This document shows positions 14,840 to 23,766 of a DNA stretch of 64,000 nt, one piece after another. Location of the stretch: positions 800,001-864,000 of the forward strand of contig NZ_JALQCS010000001.1 of assembly GCF_023277115.1 (NCBI RefSeq), given 5' to 3'. This stretch comes from Acidithiobacillus acidisediminis (lineage in GTDB: Bacteria > Pseudomonadota > Gammaproteobacteria > Acidithiobacillales > Acidithiobacillaceae). The translations under genes were made by a program, and so were the position numbers. Under the pieces are notes generated by a model, which saw nothing but the letters and a program-made list of their open reading frames with translations, did no database searches and had not been told where the DNA came from. Every line of letters begins with the position of its first letter. The first letter of the stretch is position 1.

Positions 14840-16099
14840 TCAAAAGGCCCAGTGTCCAGAAACAAAAAATGCCGACTGCAAGAATAGCGCTACTGCGCTG
14901 AAGCCTAGCGCGACATAACCGGCCTGCCGACGCCAAAGCAGCAATCGTCCGGCCAGGAGGAAGAGCGGAAGATTGAGATACAAGAGCCGGTACGAAGAAA
15001 CTGGACCCTGCGACGCACCCTGAAACCACAGGTAGGCAATGACCAGCACCAGCGTCAGCCATGCCCAGGCCCACTCGCGGCGCCAGAGGAACAACAGCAA
15101 CGCCAGCAGATTGATGGCCAAGGTGATGGCATTCAGCAGAAAATACACAGAGCGCGCCGGGTTCAGCACCGTGACCTGTCCGGCCAGGGCCTGCCACATT
15201 GGGGTGTAATCCGCTCCCCAAAAGGGGTAGAGCTGGAGGATATGCAGCAGCTTTTGGCCGGGGGACAATTCGCCCAGGTAGGATGCATGTCCATGGATGA
15301 AGGCCAGGGGCGCATGCAGCGCCAGATATTGATAGACGATGAAGGCCAGTAGGCCGCTACAGGCCAGGATGCCCAGCAACAACGATTCGCCAAGGCCGCG
15401 CCAGTGTCGATCTCGCCAACGTTCCACGGCCAGCAGTAGCCACAGGGCAAAGGCAAAAAAAGCCATCAAGGGGCCGCTGGCGCTCCCGATCCCCAGCCAG
15501 AAAGCGCTTTTGCCCTGCTCGCCGCGTCGCCAATGGATGAGGGCGAGCAAAGCGAGGGCATTCATGAGACTCGTAGGGTAGTCACTGGCGAAGAAAAACG
15601 CCGCCGGATACAGCGCGTAGGCCCAGCTTGCCCAATCCGCGCCTACCGGCCCCAGGGCCTCGCGTGCGAAGCGATGGAAAAGAAAGAGGGAAAGAATTCC
15701 CGTCGCAGCAGCGAGCAAAATCCCCAGGGGCGCCAAGGGCAGGGGAAAAATCTGACCCAGCGTAGCCAGGAGAAAGGGATAGAGTGGGAAAAAGACAATA
15801 TTTTGTCCGACGGGGGAGTGTGCCTGGTAACTGTAGCCGTGACGGGCGATATCCAGATACCATTTGGCATCCCAGTTGACTAAGCTCGCGCCCAAGGGAC
15901 CTGGCACAAGATCGAGCCCACGGCTAAAAAAATAGTAGCCGCAAAAGATGCCAAACCAGATCACCAGCGCCGCCAGCAAAGCGCGTCGCAAGACCGGGCT
16001 GATCCCTTCTGTTGCCGCAAAGCGCGGGCTTTTTTTCACCACCAGGTTATTTGACTGGGCCAATGTCCGAGCCTGTCTCCCCAAAAGGACCGCTGGCAT
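14840..16099 (-). CDS. PIG-V-like membrane glycosyltransferase (mannosyltransferase family)
   Basis: About 419 residues, strongly hydrophobic with ten or so membrane helices. The loop after the first helix contains VNWDAKWYLDIARHGY, the acidic catalytic-loop signature of PIG-V/GT-C type mannosyltransferases, followed by FFPLYPFLL. It probably transfers a sugar from a polyprenyl-phosphate donor on the outer face of the inner membrane; the acceptor is unknown. The ATG at 16099 is tentative, since no strong ribosome site is visible, and a GTG about 60 bases further in is possible. It diverges from the methyltransferase gene. Confidence 0.72.
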   Translation of the reverse strand: MPAVLLGRQARTLAQSNNLVVKKSPRFAATEGISPVLRRALLAALVIWFGIFCGYYFFSRGLDLVPGPLGASLVNWDAKWYLDIARHGYSYQAHSPVGQNIVFFPLYPFLLATLGQIFPLPLAPLGILLAAATGILSLFLFHRFAREALGPVGADWASWAYALYPAAFFFASDYPTSLMNALALLALIHWRRGEQGKSAFWLGIGSASGPLMAFFAFALWLLLAVERWRDRHWRGLGESLLLGILACSGLLAFIVYQYLALHAPLAFIHGHASYLGELSPGQKLLHILQLYPFWGADYTPMWQALAGQVTVLNPARSVYFLLNAITLAINLLALLLFLWRREWAWAWLTLVLVIAYLWFQGASQGPVSSYRLLYLNLPLFLLAGRLLLWRRQAGYVALGFSAVALFLQSAFFVSGHWAF

Positions 16100-16198
16100 G
16101 GTAGCGCTGGCAGTGAGGCGGGACAATTGCCCATGCGCTACGCTATGTATATCCGCCCGCCTGGGGTAGGTGAAGGAAATGCCACGAGGGGTACACCA

Positions 16199-16816
16199 AT
16201 GCAAAGTAAATCCCATTGGGAAGAGGTTTATAGCCACAAGGCCGATACCGCCATGAGCTGGTTTCAGCCGCATGCAGAGACCTCACTGTGCCTGGTCGAG
16301 CAGTTGTCGTTGGCGCCGGTAGACCCCATCATCGACGTGGGGGGTGGCGCCTCGCACCTGGTTGATGAGCTTTTGCTGCGGAGCTATGAGGATGTTAGCG
16401 TCCTGGATATTTCTGCGACGGCGCTGGCGATTGCGCGTAAGCGGCTTGGCGAAGACGCCAAACGCGTGCATTGGCTAGCCGGTGACATTCTGCAGGTGGA
16501 ACTGCCGCCGCAGCATTTTGCACTCTGGCACGACCGCGCGGTGTTCCACTTTCTCACTGATCAGCAAGATCGCCAGCGCTATGTGCAGCGCTTGCTACAG
16601 GCCTTGCGTCCGGATGGTCGAGCCATCATCGCAACTTTTGCCGATGATGGTCCCACCCAGTGTAGCGGCCTGCCGGTTATGCGTTACAACGCCGATCAGC
16701 TTGCCGCCGAACTCGGTCCGCAGTTTCACCTACTGCAGCACGAGCGGCAAACCCACATCACCCCTGCCGGCAAGGAACAGCGCTTTCTCTTCGCCGTTTT
16801 TCAGCGGCTAGAGTAG
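16199..16816 (+). CDS. Class I SAM-dependent methyltransferase
   Basis: 205 residues. Motif I is IIDVGGGASHLVDELL, motif II/III includes SVLDISATALAIARKRL, and the post-motif WHDRAVFHFLTD is characteristic of a methyltransferase-12-like subfamily. The C-terminal half has ATFADDGPTQCSGLPVMRY. The substrate is not identifiable. GAGGGG lies 8 bases before the ATG at 16199. It is transcribed away from the glycosyltransferase gene. Confidence 0.85.
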   Translation: MQSKSHWEEVYSHKADTAMSWFQPHAETSLCLVEQLSLAPVDPIIDVGGGASHLVDELLLRSYEDVSVLDISATALAIARKRLGEDAKRVHWLAGDILQVELPPQHFALWHDRAVFHFLTDQQDRQRYVQRLLQALRPDGRAIIATFADDGPTQCSGLPVMRYNADQLAAELGPQFHLLQHERQTHITPAGKEQRFLFAVFQRLE

Positions 16817-16841
16817 AGTAATAGCGGCAGACTCAGCCACT

Positions 16842-16998
16842 CCCCAAAAACAGCGGGAACCGTAACCAGCCCAAACCCAGCAAGAGGATGCCCGCGGCGG
16901 CGTGGATGCGCAGCACTGGGCCATGCCAGAGTGCCAGGCTGCGTTGCTCGTGGGGATGGCGTCAAAGATTGGGTAAGTAGTACGCGAAGGACAGGGCG
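16842..16998 (-). pseudogene. Duplicated 3' end of nuoN (157-bp direct repeat)
   Basis: These 157 bases match 17847-18003, the end of nuoN, without gaps and with 7 mismatches (about 95.5 percent identity by my count). The copy lacks the rest of the gene, so it is a dead tail fragment. It lies on the far side of the toxin-antitoxin pair, which places that pair between two direct repeats. Confidence 0.9.
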
Positions 16999-17027
16999 TC
17001 TACGTGTTGTTGCCGGACGCCCTGTAA

Positions 17028-17045
17028 TGTACACTTTGATGTACA
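17028..17045. promoter_or_regulatory. Probable antitoxin operator
   Basis: TGTACA, six bases, then TGTACA again; each half is itself a palindrome, and a further AGTACA lies at 17063-17068 just before the antitoxin ATG. Spaced palindromes directly upstream of a toxin-antitoxin operon are the usual autoregulatory site. Binding is inferred. Confidence 0.6.
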
Positions 17046-17071
17046 TAATTTAATCTGACGGGAGTACATTC

Positions 17072-17293
17072 ATGCCTGAAACCACCTTTACCGAATTACG
17101 CAACCACGCCAAGGCCTGGTTCGATCTGGTCGAGGCCGGGCAGACTGTGCGCGTGTTGCGCAATGGCAAGCCTATTGCCGAAATTCACCCCATCCCGGCG
17201 CAACTGCCCTCCTGGAAGCAGCGTCCGGCGCGCCCGCTGGCCATCGGCGGCAGGGAGATCAGCCGGCTCATCCTTGACGAGCGCGGAGACTGA
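17072..17293 (+). CDS. Phd/YefM-type antitoxin
   Basis: 73 residues. TELRNHAKAWFDLVEAG followed by VRVLRNGKPIAEIHP is the Phd/YefM DNA-binding N-terminal domain, which also represses its own promoter. The C-terminal 30 residues are basic and probably wrap the toxin. The stop overlaps the toxin start by one base (TGATG), the usual tight coupling. GGGAG precedes the ATG. Confidence 0.88.
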   Translation: MPETTFTELRNHAKAWFDLVEAGQTVRVLRNGKPIAEIHPIPAQLPSWKQRPARPLAIGGREISRLILDERGD

Positions 17294-17706
17294 TGCGCGT
17301 CTATTTCGACTCATCGGCCTTAGCCAAGCGCTACATCGACGAAACTGGCACCGCTGACGTTCTGGCGTGGTGCGAACGGGCCAGTGAGCTGGCGCTGTCG
17401 ATCATCGCGGTACCTGAACTGATCTCGGCCTTCTGTCGCCTGCAGCGGGAAGGACGCTTGACGGACGCGCAATACCAGGAAATCAAGCGCGCCCTGATGC
17501 TCGACATCGCCGATGCGCTGATCTGCGATACCACGCCCCAGGTCATCCAGCACGCCGTCAAGGCTTTGGAAAAGCACACGCTGCGCGGTATGGACGCCAT
17601 CCACCTGGGCGCTGCCCTCGCCTGCACTGCCGAAGTGTTCATCTCGGCCGATGTCGGCCAATGCCGTGCCGCCGAGGTCTTCGGTCTGCGAGTGGTGCCG
17701 TTGTGA
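17293..17706 (+). CDS. vapC: PIN-domain toxin (VapC-like)
   Basis: 137 residues forming one PIN domain. The acidic residues that bind magnesium in this RNase family are visible as D6 (YFDSSAL), E42 (VPELIS), D101 (GMDAIHL) and D120 (SADVGQC). VapC toxins cleave tRNA or rRNA sites and slow translation when the antitoxin is lost; the target here is unknown. It is paired with a Phd-type antitoxin. The module sits between a 157-bp duplicate of the nuoN tail and nuoN itself, so it was probably acquired by insertion. Confidence 0.9.
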   Translation: MRVYFDSSALAKRYIDETGTADVLAWCERASELALSIIAVPELISAFCRLQREGRLTDAQYQEIKRALMLDIADALICDTTPQVIQHAVKALEKHTLRGMDAIHLGAALACTAEVFISADVGQCRAAEVFGLRVVPL

Positions 17707-17840
17707 GGCGCAAATCGCGCCACCACCTCGCCTTCGCTACCTTGTGTCTGGAGGGCGGCCCATCCCTGCCCGAGCAATTACGCGGGTTCTCCCGAAGGCG
17801 TTCCCACGAATAGGGAAGCTGCGGCGCGGGTACCGCCTCC

Positions 17841-19175
17841 CTATCCCCCCAAAAACAGCGGGAATAGTAACCAGCCCAAACCCAGCAAGAGGATGCCCGC
17901 GGCGGCGTAGATGCGCAGCACTGGGCCATGCCAGAGCGCCAGGCTGCGTTGCTCGTGGGGATGGCGCCAAAGGTTGGGCAAGTAGTACGCGAAGGACAGG
18001 GCGCTACCGAGAATCAGCAAAATGGCCAGGCCCCAGAGCTGGGCATGAATATCCGCGATCAGCACGCCCAGCTTGACAAAAAATCCCAGGGTAGGTGGCA
18101 TCCCCGCCAAGGAGAGCAAACTGATAGCGAGCAGTGTTGCAGCCAAAGGGGCCTGCTGCCGTAGGTGCCGCCAAGGGACCTCGTCCATGTCCTCGGGTAG
18201 GCTGAGTAGCGGACCAAAGACGCCGAGATGCATCAGACCGTAGACCAGGGCATAGAGGGTGGCGATGATCAGGCCGAGGGGACCGGCGGCGAGGGCGGCG
18301 AGAAAATAGCCGGCATGTGAAACGGCGGAATAGCCCAGCATGCGGCGGAAGGAGCGCGTGTGCCAGGCGAGCAGGTTGCCGATAACAATGCTGAGCACGG
18401 CGAGGGCAAGATAGGGCAACAACCAAGTTCCGGAAACGCCGGCGAGATTGATCAGCACACCCATGATGGCCACTTTGCCTACCGCGCCGAGATAGAGCAG
18501 GCTCGGCACCGGCGCACCAGAATAGATATCTGCCACCCAGGCATGGAAAGGCGCGACACCCAGCTCGAAACCCAGGGCCGCCAGAAGCAGGATGATTCCG
18601 AGACGAGCGGCGAAGGTGCCATCCAGGGGCCCCAGGGGAGGATTCAGGGCCAGGTCCCCATTACCGAGATAGATCAAGGCAATGCCCAGGGCGAAAAGCG
18701 CCGAGGCCAGTGCTGCCAGGAGGGCATATTTCATCGCCGCCTCCAGGCTGCGGCGGGACGAGCCCGGCCAGGCAAGGAGTGCAAAGAAGGGCAGCACCTG
18801 CAACTCCAGACCGATAAAAAGCCCGATGAGCTCATCGCTTCCGACCAGCAGCAGGGCGCCGAGGAGCACGCTCAGGCACAGTCCGGTGAAGGCTCCGGGC
18901 ATACGTCGCAGTAAGGGATGCCGTGCCAGCAAGAGGAGTACCGCTGCGCTGGCGAGACCCAGATAGGCACCGAGAATGCTCGCACTGCTGTCCCAGTAGA
19001 ATCCTTCGCCCAAATCCAGGTGGCCATGCAGTACCAGGGCCGTAGCGGCGAGACTGGCGAGCACTCCCCAGTACGGTGCCCAGCGACCCAGGCGGGGTGT
19101 AACGTCAAAGAAAAAGGCGAGTAAAGCCGCGCCGGCAACGGCGATGGGAGCCCAGAGGGTAGCTTCAATGACCAT
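17841..19175 (-). CDS. nuoN: NADH-quinone oxidoreductase subunit N
   Basis: 444 residues, an antiporter-like membrane subunit with about fourteen helices. Diagnostic stretches include GLELQVLPFFALL, the TM5-like EAAMKYALLAALASALFALG with a conserved Lys (the essential Glu pattern is partly shifted), and APFHAWVADIYSGAPVP. It pumps protons in the complex I membrane arm. The ATG at 19175 has GGAGGG upstream and overlaps nuoM by 11 bases. It is the last gene of the operon, and its final 157 bases are duplicated at 16842-16998. Confidence 0.95.
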   Translation of the reverse strand: MVIEATLWAPIAVAGAALLAFFFDVTPRLGRWAPYWGVLASLAATALVLHGHLDLGEGFYWDSSASILGAYLGLASAAVLLLLARHPLLRRMPGAFTGLCLSVLLGALLLVGSDELIGLFIGLELQVLPFFALLAWPGSSRRSLEAAMKYALLAALASALFALGIALIYLGNGDLALNPPLGPLDGTFAARLGIILLLAALGFELGVAPFHAWVADIYSGAPVPSLLYLGAVGKVAIMGVLINLAGVSGTWLLPYLALAVLSIVIGNLLAWHTRSFRRMLGYSAVSHAGYFLAALAAGPLGLIIATLYALVYGLMHLGVFGPLLSLPEDMDEVPWRHLRQQAPLAATLLAISLLSLAGMPPTLGFFVKLGVLIADIHAQLWGLAILLILGSALSFAYYLPNLWRHPHEQRSLALWHGPVLRIYAAAGILLLGLGWLLFPLFLGG

Positions 19176-20610
19176 GCAGCCCTCCAAGAATCAAGGAACT
19201 ATGCACCGGCAACAGTTGCGTGAAATCGGCGAGGAGGCTTTGACTTCCGAGGCCGATATAGAGGCTTGCCGCTGCCAGGAGCAAAAAGATCCACAGCTCC
19301 CGCCGGCTGAGATCGGCGATCTGGCTGGGTAGACGCGGGTTGAGTTGTCCCAGCATGCTGCGCTCATAGGCACGCAGAAAGACGACCAGGTTGATGATCA
19401 TGCCCAGGGTGGCGATGCCTGCCCAGAGCGGTAGGACCTGGAAACTGCCAAGCAAGGTAAGGAATTCACCGGGGAAGTTCCCCAGACCGGGCAGCCCCAG
19501 GGCCATAAGGAAGAACACCAGGAGCCAGGCGCCAAAGCGTGGCGTGCGTCGAAACAGGCCGCCCAGGCCTTCCCAGTTGCTGCTCAGGCCGCGGGATTCG
19601 AGGACCGCCAGCCCAGCGAAGAGTCCGCCCGCCAGGGCGGCGTGGGCGATACTGAGGATCAGCGCCCCACTCCAGGCCTGTGTCTGCAGCGCAAAGATGC
19701 CCAGCGCCACGAGATTCATGTGACTGACACTGCTGTAGGCCACGGTCTCCCGCAGCTCGCTGGTACTGAGGGCAAGAAAGGCCGCATAGAGGGTACCAAC
19801 GGCAGCGAGAATGATCCCCGCCGGACTGAAGAGCAGGGCGCCTTGCGGCAGCAAGGGAACCGCCCAATGGCAGAGCCCATACACGCCCGCCAGCACGGTC
19901 GCCCCAGAGAGAAAAAGTGCCGCAGCAGGGGCGCTCTGGGTGTACGCCCCCCGCGCCCAACCATGCAAGGGAAAGAGGGGCAATTTTACCCCGAGTCCCG
20001 CCAGCATGCCGAGGAAAAGCAGGACCTGGGTTGCGCCCGGCAGATCCGTTCCACTCAAATGGATCCAGGAAAAGTCGTAGATGCCCGAATGGCTCCCCTG
20101 GGCGAGATAAATGGGAAGGACGGCGAGGAGCAAAAACAAGGAGGCGGTGATGGTATAGAGCAGAAAGGTGAGCGCGGCACGCCAGTCTTTTGCGCCACTG
20201 CGCAGGATCAGCCACGCAGCGGCGAGGGCAACGATTTCGTAAAAGATGTAGAAGGCGAGGAAGTTATTGGCAAAGAAGGTCCCCATCAGGGCGCCCTGAA
20301 GCACCGCCAGAATGCGCGCCAGATGCAGGTATTCGCCGTGTCGCCACTGTACCGCCAGGGCGACGGGCAGGAGCAAGGCTACGGTCAGGGCAAAGAGATC
20401 GGCCAGGGGGTTGCTCTGTAGCTGCCAGAGGGCACCGAGCAGAGGGAGATGCAGTGTCGTCACGGCGGAGGAGTCGCCCGCGAGCAACGGGATACAGAGC
20501 AGGATCTCCGCTAGTGCCCCAGCCACGCTGAGGGCAGCCGCCGAGCGCTGCGCCAGGCTTAGCCACAGGGCAATGGCCCAAGGGAGCAGGATCAGCAGTG
20601 AGACGATCAT
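19165..20610 (-). CDS. nuoM: NADH-quinone oxidoreductase subunit M
   Basis: 481 residues, the second antiporter-like subunit. Landmarks are FYIFYEIVALAAAWLILR (the TM5 glutamate), KLPLFPLHGWARGAYTQSAP (lysine/histidine channel) and AVAYSSVSHMN-type helix TVAYSSVSHMNLVALG. It forms one of the proton half-channels of complex I. The ATG at 20610 overlaps the nuoL stop as ATGA. Frames extending further upstream run through nuoL and are rejected. Confidence 0.96.
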   Translation of the reverse strand: MIVSLLILLPWAIALWLSLAQRSAAALSVAGALAEILLCIPLLAGDSSAVTTLHLPLLGALWQLQSNPLADLFALTVALLLPVALAVQWRHGEYLHLARILAVLQGALMGTFFANNFLAFYIFYEIVALAAAWLILRSGAKDWRAALTFLLYTITASLFLLLAVLPIYLAQGSHSGIYDFSWIHLSGTDLPGATQVLLFLGMLAGLGVKLPLFPLHGWARGAYTQSAPAAALFLSGATVLAGVYGLCHWAVPLLPQGALLFSPAGIILAAVGTLYAAFLALSTSELRETVAYSSVSHMNLVALGIFALQTQAWSGALILSIAHAALAGGLFAGLAVLESRGLSSNWEGLGGLFRRTPRFGAWLLVFFLMALGLPGLGNFPGEFLTLLGSFQVLPLWAGIATLGMIINLVVFLRAYERSMLGQLNPRLPSQIADLSRRELWIFLLLAAASLYIGLGSQSLLADFTQLLPVHSSLILGGLHGH

Positions 20611-22472
20611 AACGGCCAGGTCCAGAGCAGCAGGAGCAGCAGGAAAAGCCCGGCAATCATGCTCACCGCATAGCGGCTTGCCAGACCATTTTCGCCGCGG
20701 GCGAAGGCGCTGGCAGAGAGGCGCAGACCATCTCGCAGGCCGCCTTGGGCAAGACCCTGCACCGCAAGATTCTCTACGCCGCGGCGCAGTAAACGCCCGA
20801 GGGCGTAGAAAGGGGCCGGGAAGAGTCGCAAGACCGCGCCATCGATGCCCCAACCCGTGGCCAGAAAACGCCAGCGGCTGAGTCCACGCCCGGCGCGCTC
20901 ACGGCGCGCGGCCCAGTAGCCGAGGGCAATGCCCAGGAAGGTAGCAAGGGCGCCAACGATGGTGAGAAGCATGCCTTCCAGGCCCAGAGGACGGGGGGGC
21001 AGCCCCAATTCTGGGGCCAGCCAGTGGACCCAGAGGTGCGGTCCCGGCCACCCCGGCGGGAACTGTAGCCAGCCGATACCGATGCTTGCCGCCGCAAGAA
21101 TGGCGAGAGGAATCTTCATCCCCCAGCGCATCTGATAGGGCTCCTCCAATTCCGAGGGCTTGCCCTCAAATACTAGAAAATACAGGCGAAAGGCGTAGCC
21201 GGCGGTCAAGACAGCGCCAGCCAGCGCCAGGGCGTAGGGTAGGCCACCACCTGCTACCAGGTAGCTGGCGTTGATGATGGCGTCCTTGCTGTAAAAGGCG
21301 GCGGAGACCAAGGGTACCGCCGCCAGGGCGAAAATGCCGGCAAGGAAGGTCCAGCGTAGGAAGGGCTGGCGATACTTCAGGCCGCCCATGTGGCGAATGT
21401 CATGGTCCTCGGCATAGATCAGAATGATCGCGCCCGAGCCCATGAAGAGCAGCGCCTTGAAACAGCCATGGACAAGCAGGTGAAAGAGCCCCAGGCTCGG
21501 TGCGCCAATGCCCACGCCCAAAAACATGTACCCGAGTTGACTGATGGTGGAATAGGCGAGGACCCGCTTGACGTCTACCTGCGCCAGACCACAGGAGGCA
21601 GCGAAAAAGGCTGTCCAGGCGCCCAGTATGGCAATCGCCTCGAGCATGCCGGGCACCGCAGCAAAGAGGCCCTGCAAGCGGATGCAGAGATAGACGCCAG
21701 CGGTCACCATCGTCGCCGCATGGATCAGGGCGGAAACGGTACTCGGGCCGGCCATCGAGTCCGGCAACCAGATATGAAAAGGGAACTGCGCGGATTTTGC
21801 GTAGGCGCCAATCAGGATCAGGATGCTGGCCGCCAGCAGCAGGGCTGGCGCGGGATGCGCATGCAGCAGCGGCAGAAGTTTCGTGATCGTCAGGGTGTGA
21901 TACTGGGCATAGAGCAGAAAAATTCCGAGCAGTAAGGTCGTATCCCCAATGCGGGTGACGACGAAGGCCTTGCGTCCTGCCCAGGCGTTTTCTGCCTCCC
22001 GATACCAATGCGCAATCAAGGCATAGGAGCATAGCCCCACGGTTTCCCAACCGAGGTACAGCAGGAGCAGATTATTGGCCATGGTGAGGATCAGCATGCC
22101 GGAGACGAACAGATTCAAATAGAAGTAATAGCGCCGTTCGCCATAATCATTGTGCAAATATTGCTGAGAAAACAAATGGATGAGAAATCCGACGAAGCTG
22201 GCGATGGACACCATGACCAGGCTGACATCATCAAGGCGCAGGGTGATGTCGACGTGGAGATCCCCTACCGCCATCCAGGTCCAGAGTCGATCGAGCAGGG
22301 CTGGTTGGGTGCCGGGCCCAAGCCAGATGGCCAGCACGACGAGAGAAGAGAGGAACGGCATCGTTGCCGCCAGGCGGCCGCACCAACGCGGCCCAAGCTG
22401 CTCGCCAAGGAGAGCATTGATGAGGGCGCCCAGCAGGGGAAAGCCAGGGATGAGGAAGAGCCAGTCAGTCAT
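20607..22472 (-). CDS. nuoL: NADH-quinone oxidoreductase subunit L
   Basis: 621 residues, the distal antiporter subunit, including the C-terminal extension that runs along the membrane arm. It contains LLLLYLGWETVGLCSYALI, KSAQFPFHIWLPDSMAGPSTVSAL (channel lysine and histidine), and VKRVLAYSTISQLGYMFLG. The ATG at 22472 opens MTDWLFLIPGFPLLG, and the gene overlaps nuoK by 8 bases and nuoM by 4. Confidence 0.97.
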   Translation of the reverse strand: MTDWLFLIPGFPLLGALINALLGEQLGPRWCGRLAATMPFLSSLVVLAIWLGPGTQPALLDRLWTWMAVGDLHVDITLRLDDVSLVMVSIASFVGFLIHLFSQQYLHNDYGERRYYFYLNLFVSGMLILTMANNLLLLYLGWETVGLCSYALIAHWYREAENAWAGRKAFVVTRIGDTTLLLGIFLLYAQYHTLTITKLLPLLHAHPAPALLLAASILILIGAYAKSAQFPFHIWLPDSMAGPSTVSALIHAATMVTAGVYLCIRLQGLFAAVPGMLEAIAILGAWTAFFAASCGLAQVDVKRVLAYSTISQLGYMFLGVGIGAPSLGLFHLLVHGCFKALLFMGSGAIILIYAEDHDIRHMGGLKYRQPFLRWTFLAGIFALAAVPLVSAAFYSKDAIINASYLVAGGGLPYALALAGAVLTAGYAFRLYFLVFEGKPSELEEPYQMRWGMKIPLAILAAASIGIGWLQFPPGWPGPHLWVHWLAPELGLPPRPLGLEGMLLTIVGALATFLGIALGYWAARRERAGRGLSRWRFLATGWGIDGAVLRLFPAPFYALGRLLRRGVENLAVQGLAQGGLRDGLRLSASAFARGENGLASRYAVSMIAGLFLLLLLLWTWPL

Positions 22473-22779
22473 GCTTCTCCTCCCGCTCGCGAAGCAGGCG
22501 CAAACCATCCACATTCAGGGTGCCAAGTTCGCGGCGGACCCGGAGCAGCAGGGCGAGACTCGGCGCCAGAGCGGCTCCACTCAGGGCCATGATGAAGAGC
22601 GCCAGCACCTGCCCGCTGATGGCATGCCAGCGCGCTCCACCGGCCAGGGCTACCAATAGGGCGGCATTGAACAGAAGCTCGGCGCCGAGCAACCAGAAGA
22701 CCAGACTTCGGCGCAGCAGGATCAGCGCCAGACCGACAAAGAAGAGCAGGGCAGCAGCAACCAGGGCGATCTCAATCAT
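22465..22779 (-). CDS. nuoK: NADH-quinone oxidoreductase subunit K
   Basis: 104 residues with three helices, the normal NuoK size. It keeps the membrane glutamate in LLGAELLFNAALLV and a second acidic/polar position in the last helix region. The ATG at 22779 (MIEIALVAAALLFF) overlaps the nuoJ stop by 8 bases. The gene sits between J and L as in other bacterial complex I operons. Confidence 0.95.
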   Translation of the reverse strand: MIEIALVAAALLFFVGLALILLRRSLVFWLLGAELLFNAALLVALAGGARWHAISGQVLALFIMALSGAALAPSLALLLRVRRELGTLNVDGLRLLREREEKHD

Positions 22780-23266
22780 GGTCCTTTTCTCCGGCATGCA
22801 GGACCAAGACGGCGCCAATGACGGCAAAAAGCAGCACGGCTACGGCCTCACTCCACCACAGGTTGGGGCCAAAGAGGGCACGCCCCAGTAGCACGGGACC
22901 CAGAGCGTGCACCACGGCAGTGATGGGCTGCTGTTCCCAGATCAGGGCCGCGAGGGCGAGCACAAAGACCAGAATCAGCAGCGCTCCCAGTGGCCAACCG
23001 GCGCGCCAGCTCTGGCGCACTGCGGCGGCACGAGACTCGGGGCCGAGGAGCATGAGGGTAAAGAGAAAGAGGACGAGAATGGCGCCGAGATAGAGCAGGA
23101 TCTCCATGGCCGCCAGAAAGGGCGCGCCGAGCAGATAAAAGAGGATGGCCAGGACGCCCAGGGCGGCAGCCACCGCAATCACGCCGTGCATGGCATCGCG
23201 CAGCAGCAGCACCCCCAGCAGCAGGGCCGCCAGCAGGGCGAGCAGCAAGAATCCGAGAAAGATCAT
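22772..23266 (-). CDS. nuoJ: NADH-quinone oxidoreductase subunit J
   Basis: 164 residues with about five helices, including ILLYLGAILVLFLFTLML (the conserved pi-bulge TM3 of NuoJ) and the typical GVLAILFYLLGAPFLAAMEI before it. The ATG at 23266 overlaps the nuoI stop as ATGA. It couples quinone-site conformational changes to the membrane arm. Confidence 0.95.
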   Translation of the reverse strand: MIFLGFLLLALLAALLLGVLLLRDAMHGVIAVAAALGVLAILFYLLGAPFLAAMEILLYLGAILVLFLFTLMLLGPESRAAAVRQSWRAGWPLGALLILVFVLALAALIWEQQPITAVVHALGPVLLGRALFGPNLWWSEAVAVLLFAVIGAVLVLHAGEKDHD

Positions 23267-23766
23267 GGCAGGTTACTCCGCGGATCGCAGTGCTCCGGAG
23301 CTGGCAAGGCCTGAATCTGTACCCCCGCATGATCATAATAGCGATAGTGTGGATCTTTGCCGGGACCATCGATGAGCAGGGCTTCTTTGTGATAGACAAA
23401 ATCGCCGCGCTCCCCCTTGGCGAAGGCAAATTCCGGTGAGAGCTGAATGGCGACGGTGGGGCAGGCCTCTTCACAGAGCCCGCAGTAGATGCAGCGCGCA
23501 AAGTTGATGCGAAAGGCCGTGGCAAAGCGCCGCCCGTCGGGGCGGTCGCCCCCTTCCAACTCGATGCAATGGGTAGGGCAGACGGCAGAGCAAAGCTCGC
23601 AGGCGACACAACGTTCCTCTCCGTCTGGATCGCGGGTGAGTATTGGACGACCACGCCAGCGTGGTGCGAGGGTGGGCTTCTGCTCTGGGTAGGAGAGGGT
23701 GTCGCGGCGCGGAACTTGGCGCAAGGTTGTCCAGAAGCTGGCCAGGAGCGCACGCCACAGTCTCAT
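23263..23766 (-). CDS. nuoI: NADH-quinone oxidoreductase subunit I
   Basis: 167 residues with two 4Fe-4S motifs: CVACELCSAVCP and CIYCGLCEEACP. They carry clusters N6a and N6b on the way to the quinone site. HKEALLIDGPGKDPHYR is a family signature near the C-terminus. The gene overlaps nuoH and nuoJ by 4 bases each. The ATG at 23766 opens the family N-terminus. Confidence 0.97.
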   Translation of the reverse strand: MRLWRALLASFWTTLRQVPRRDTLSYPEQKPTLAPRWRGRPILTRDPDGEERCVACELCSAVCPTHCIELEGGDRPDGRRFATAFRINFARCIYCGLCEEACPTVAIQLSPEFAFAKGERGDFVYHKEALLIDGPGKDPHYRYYDHAGVQIQALPAPEHCDPRSNLP

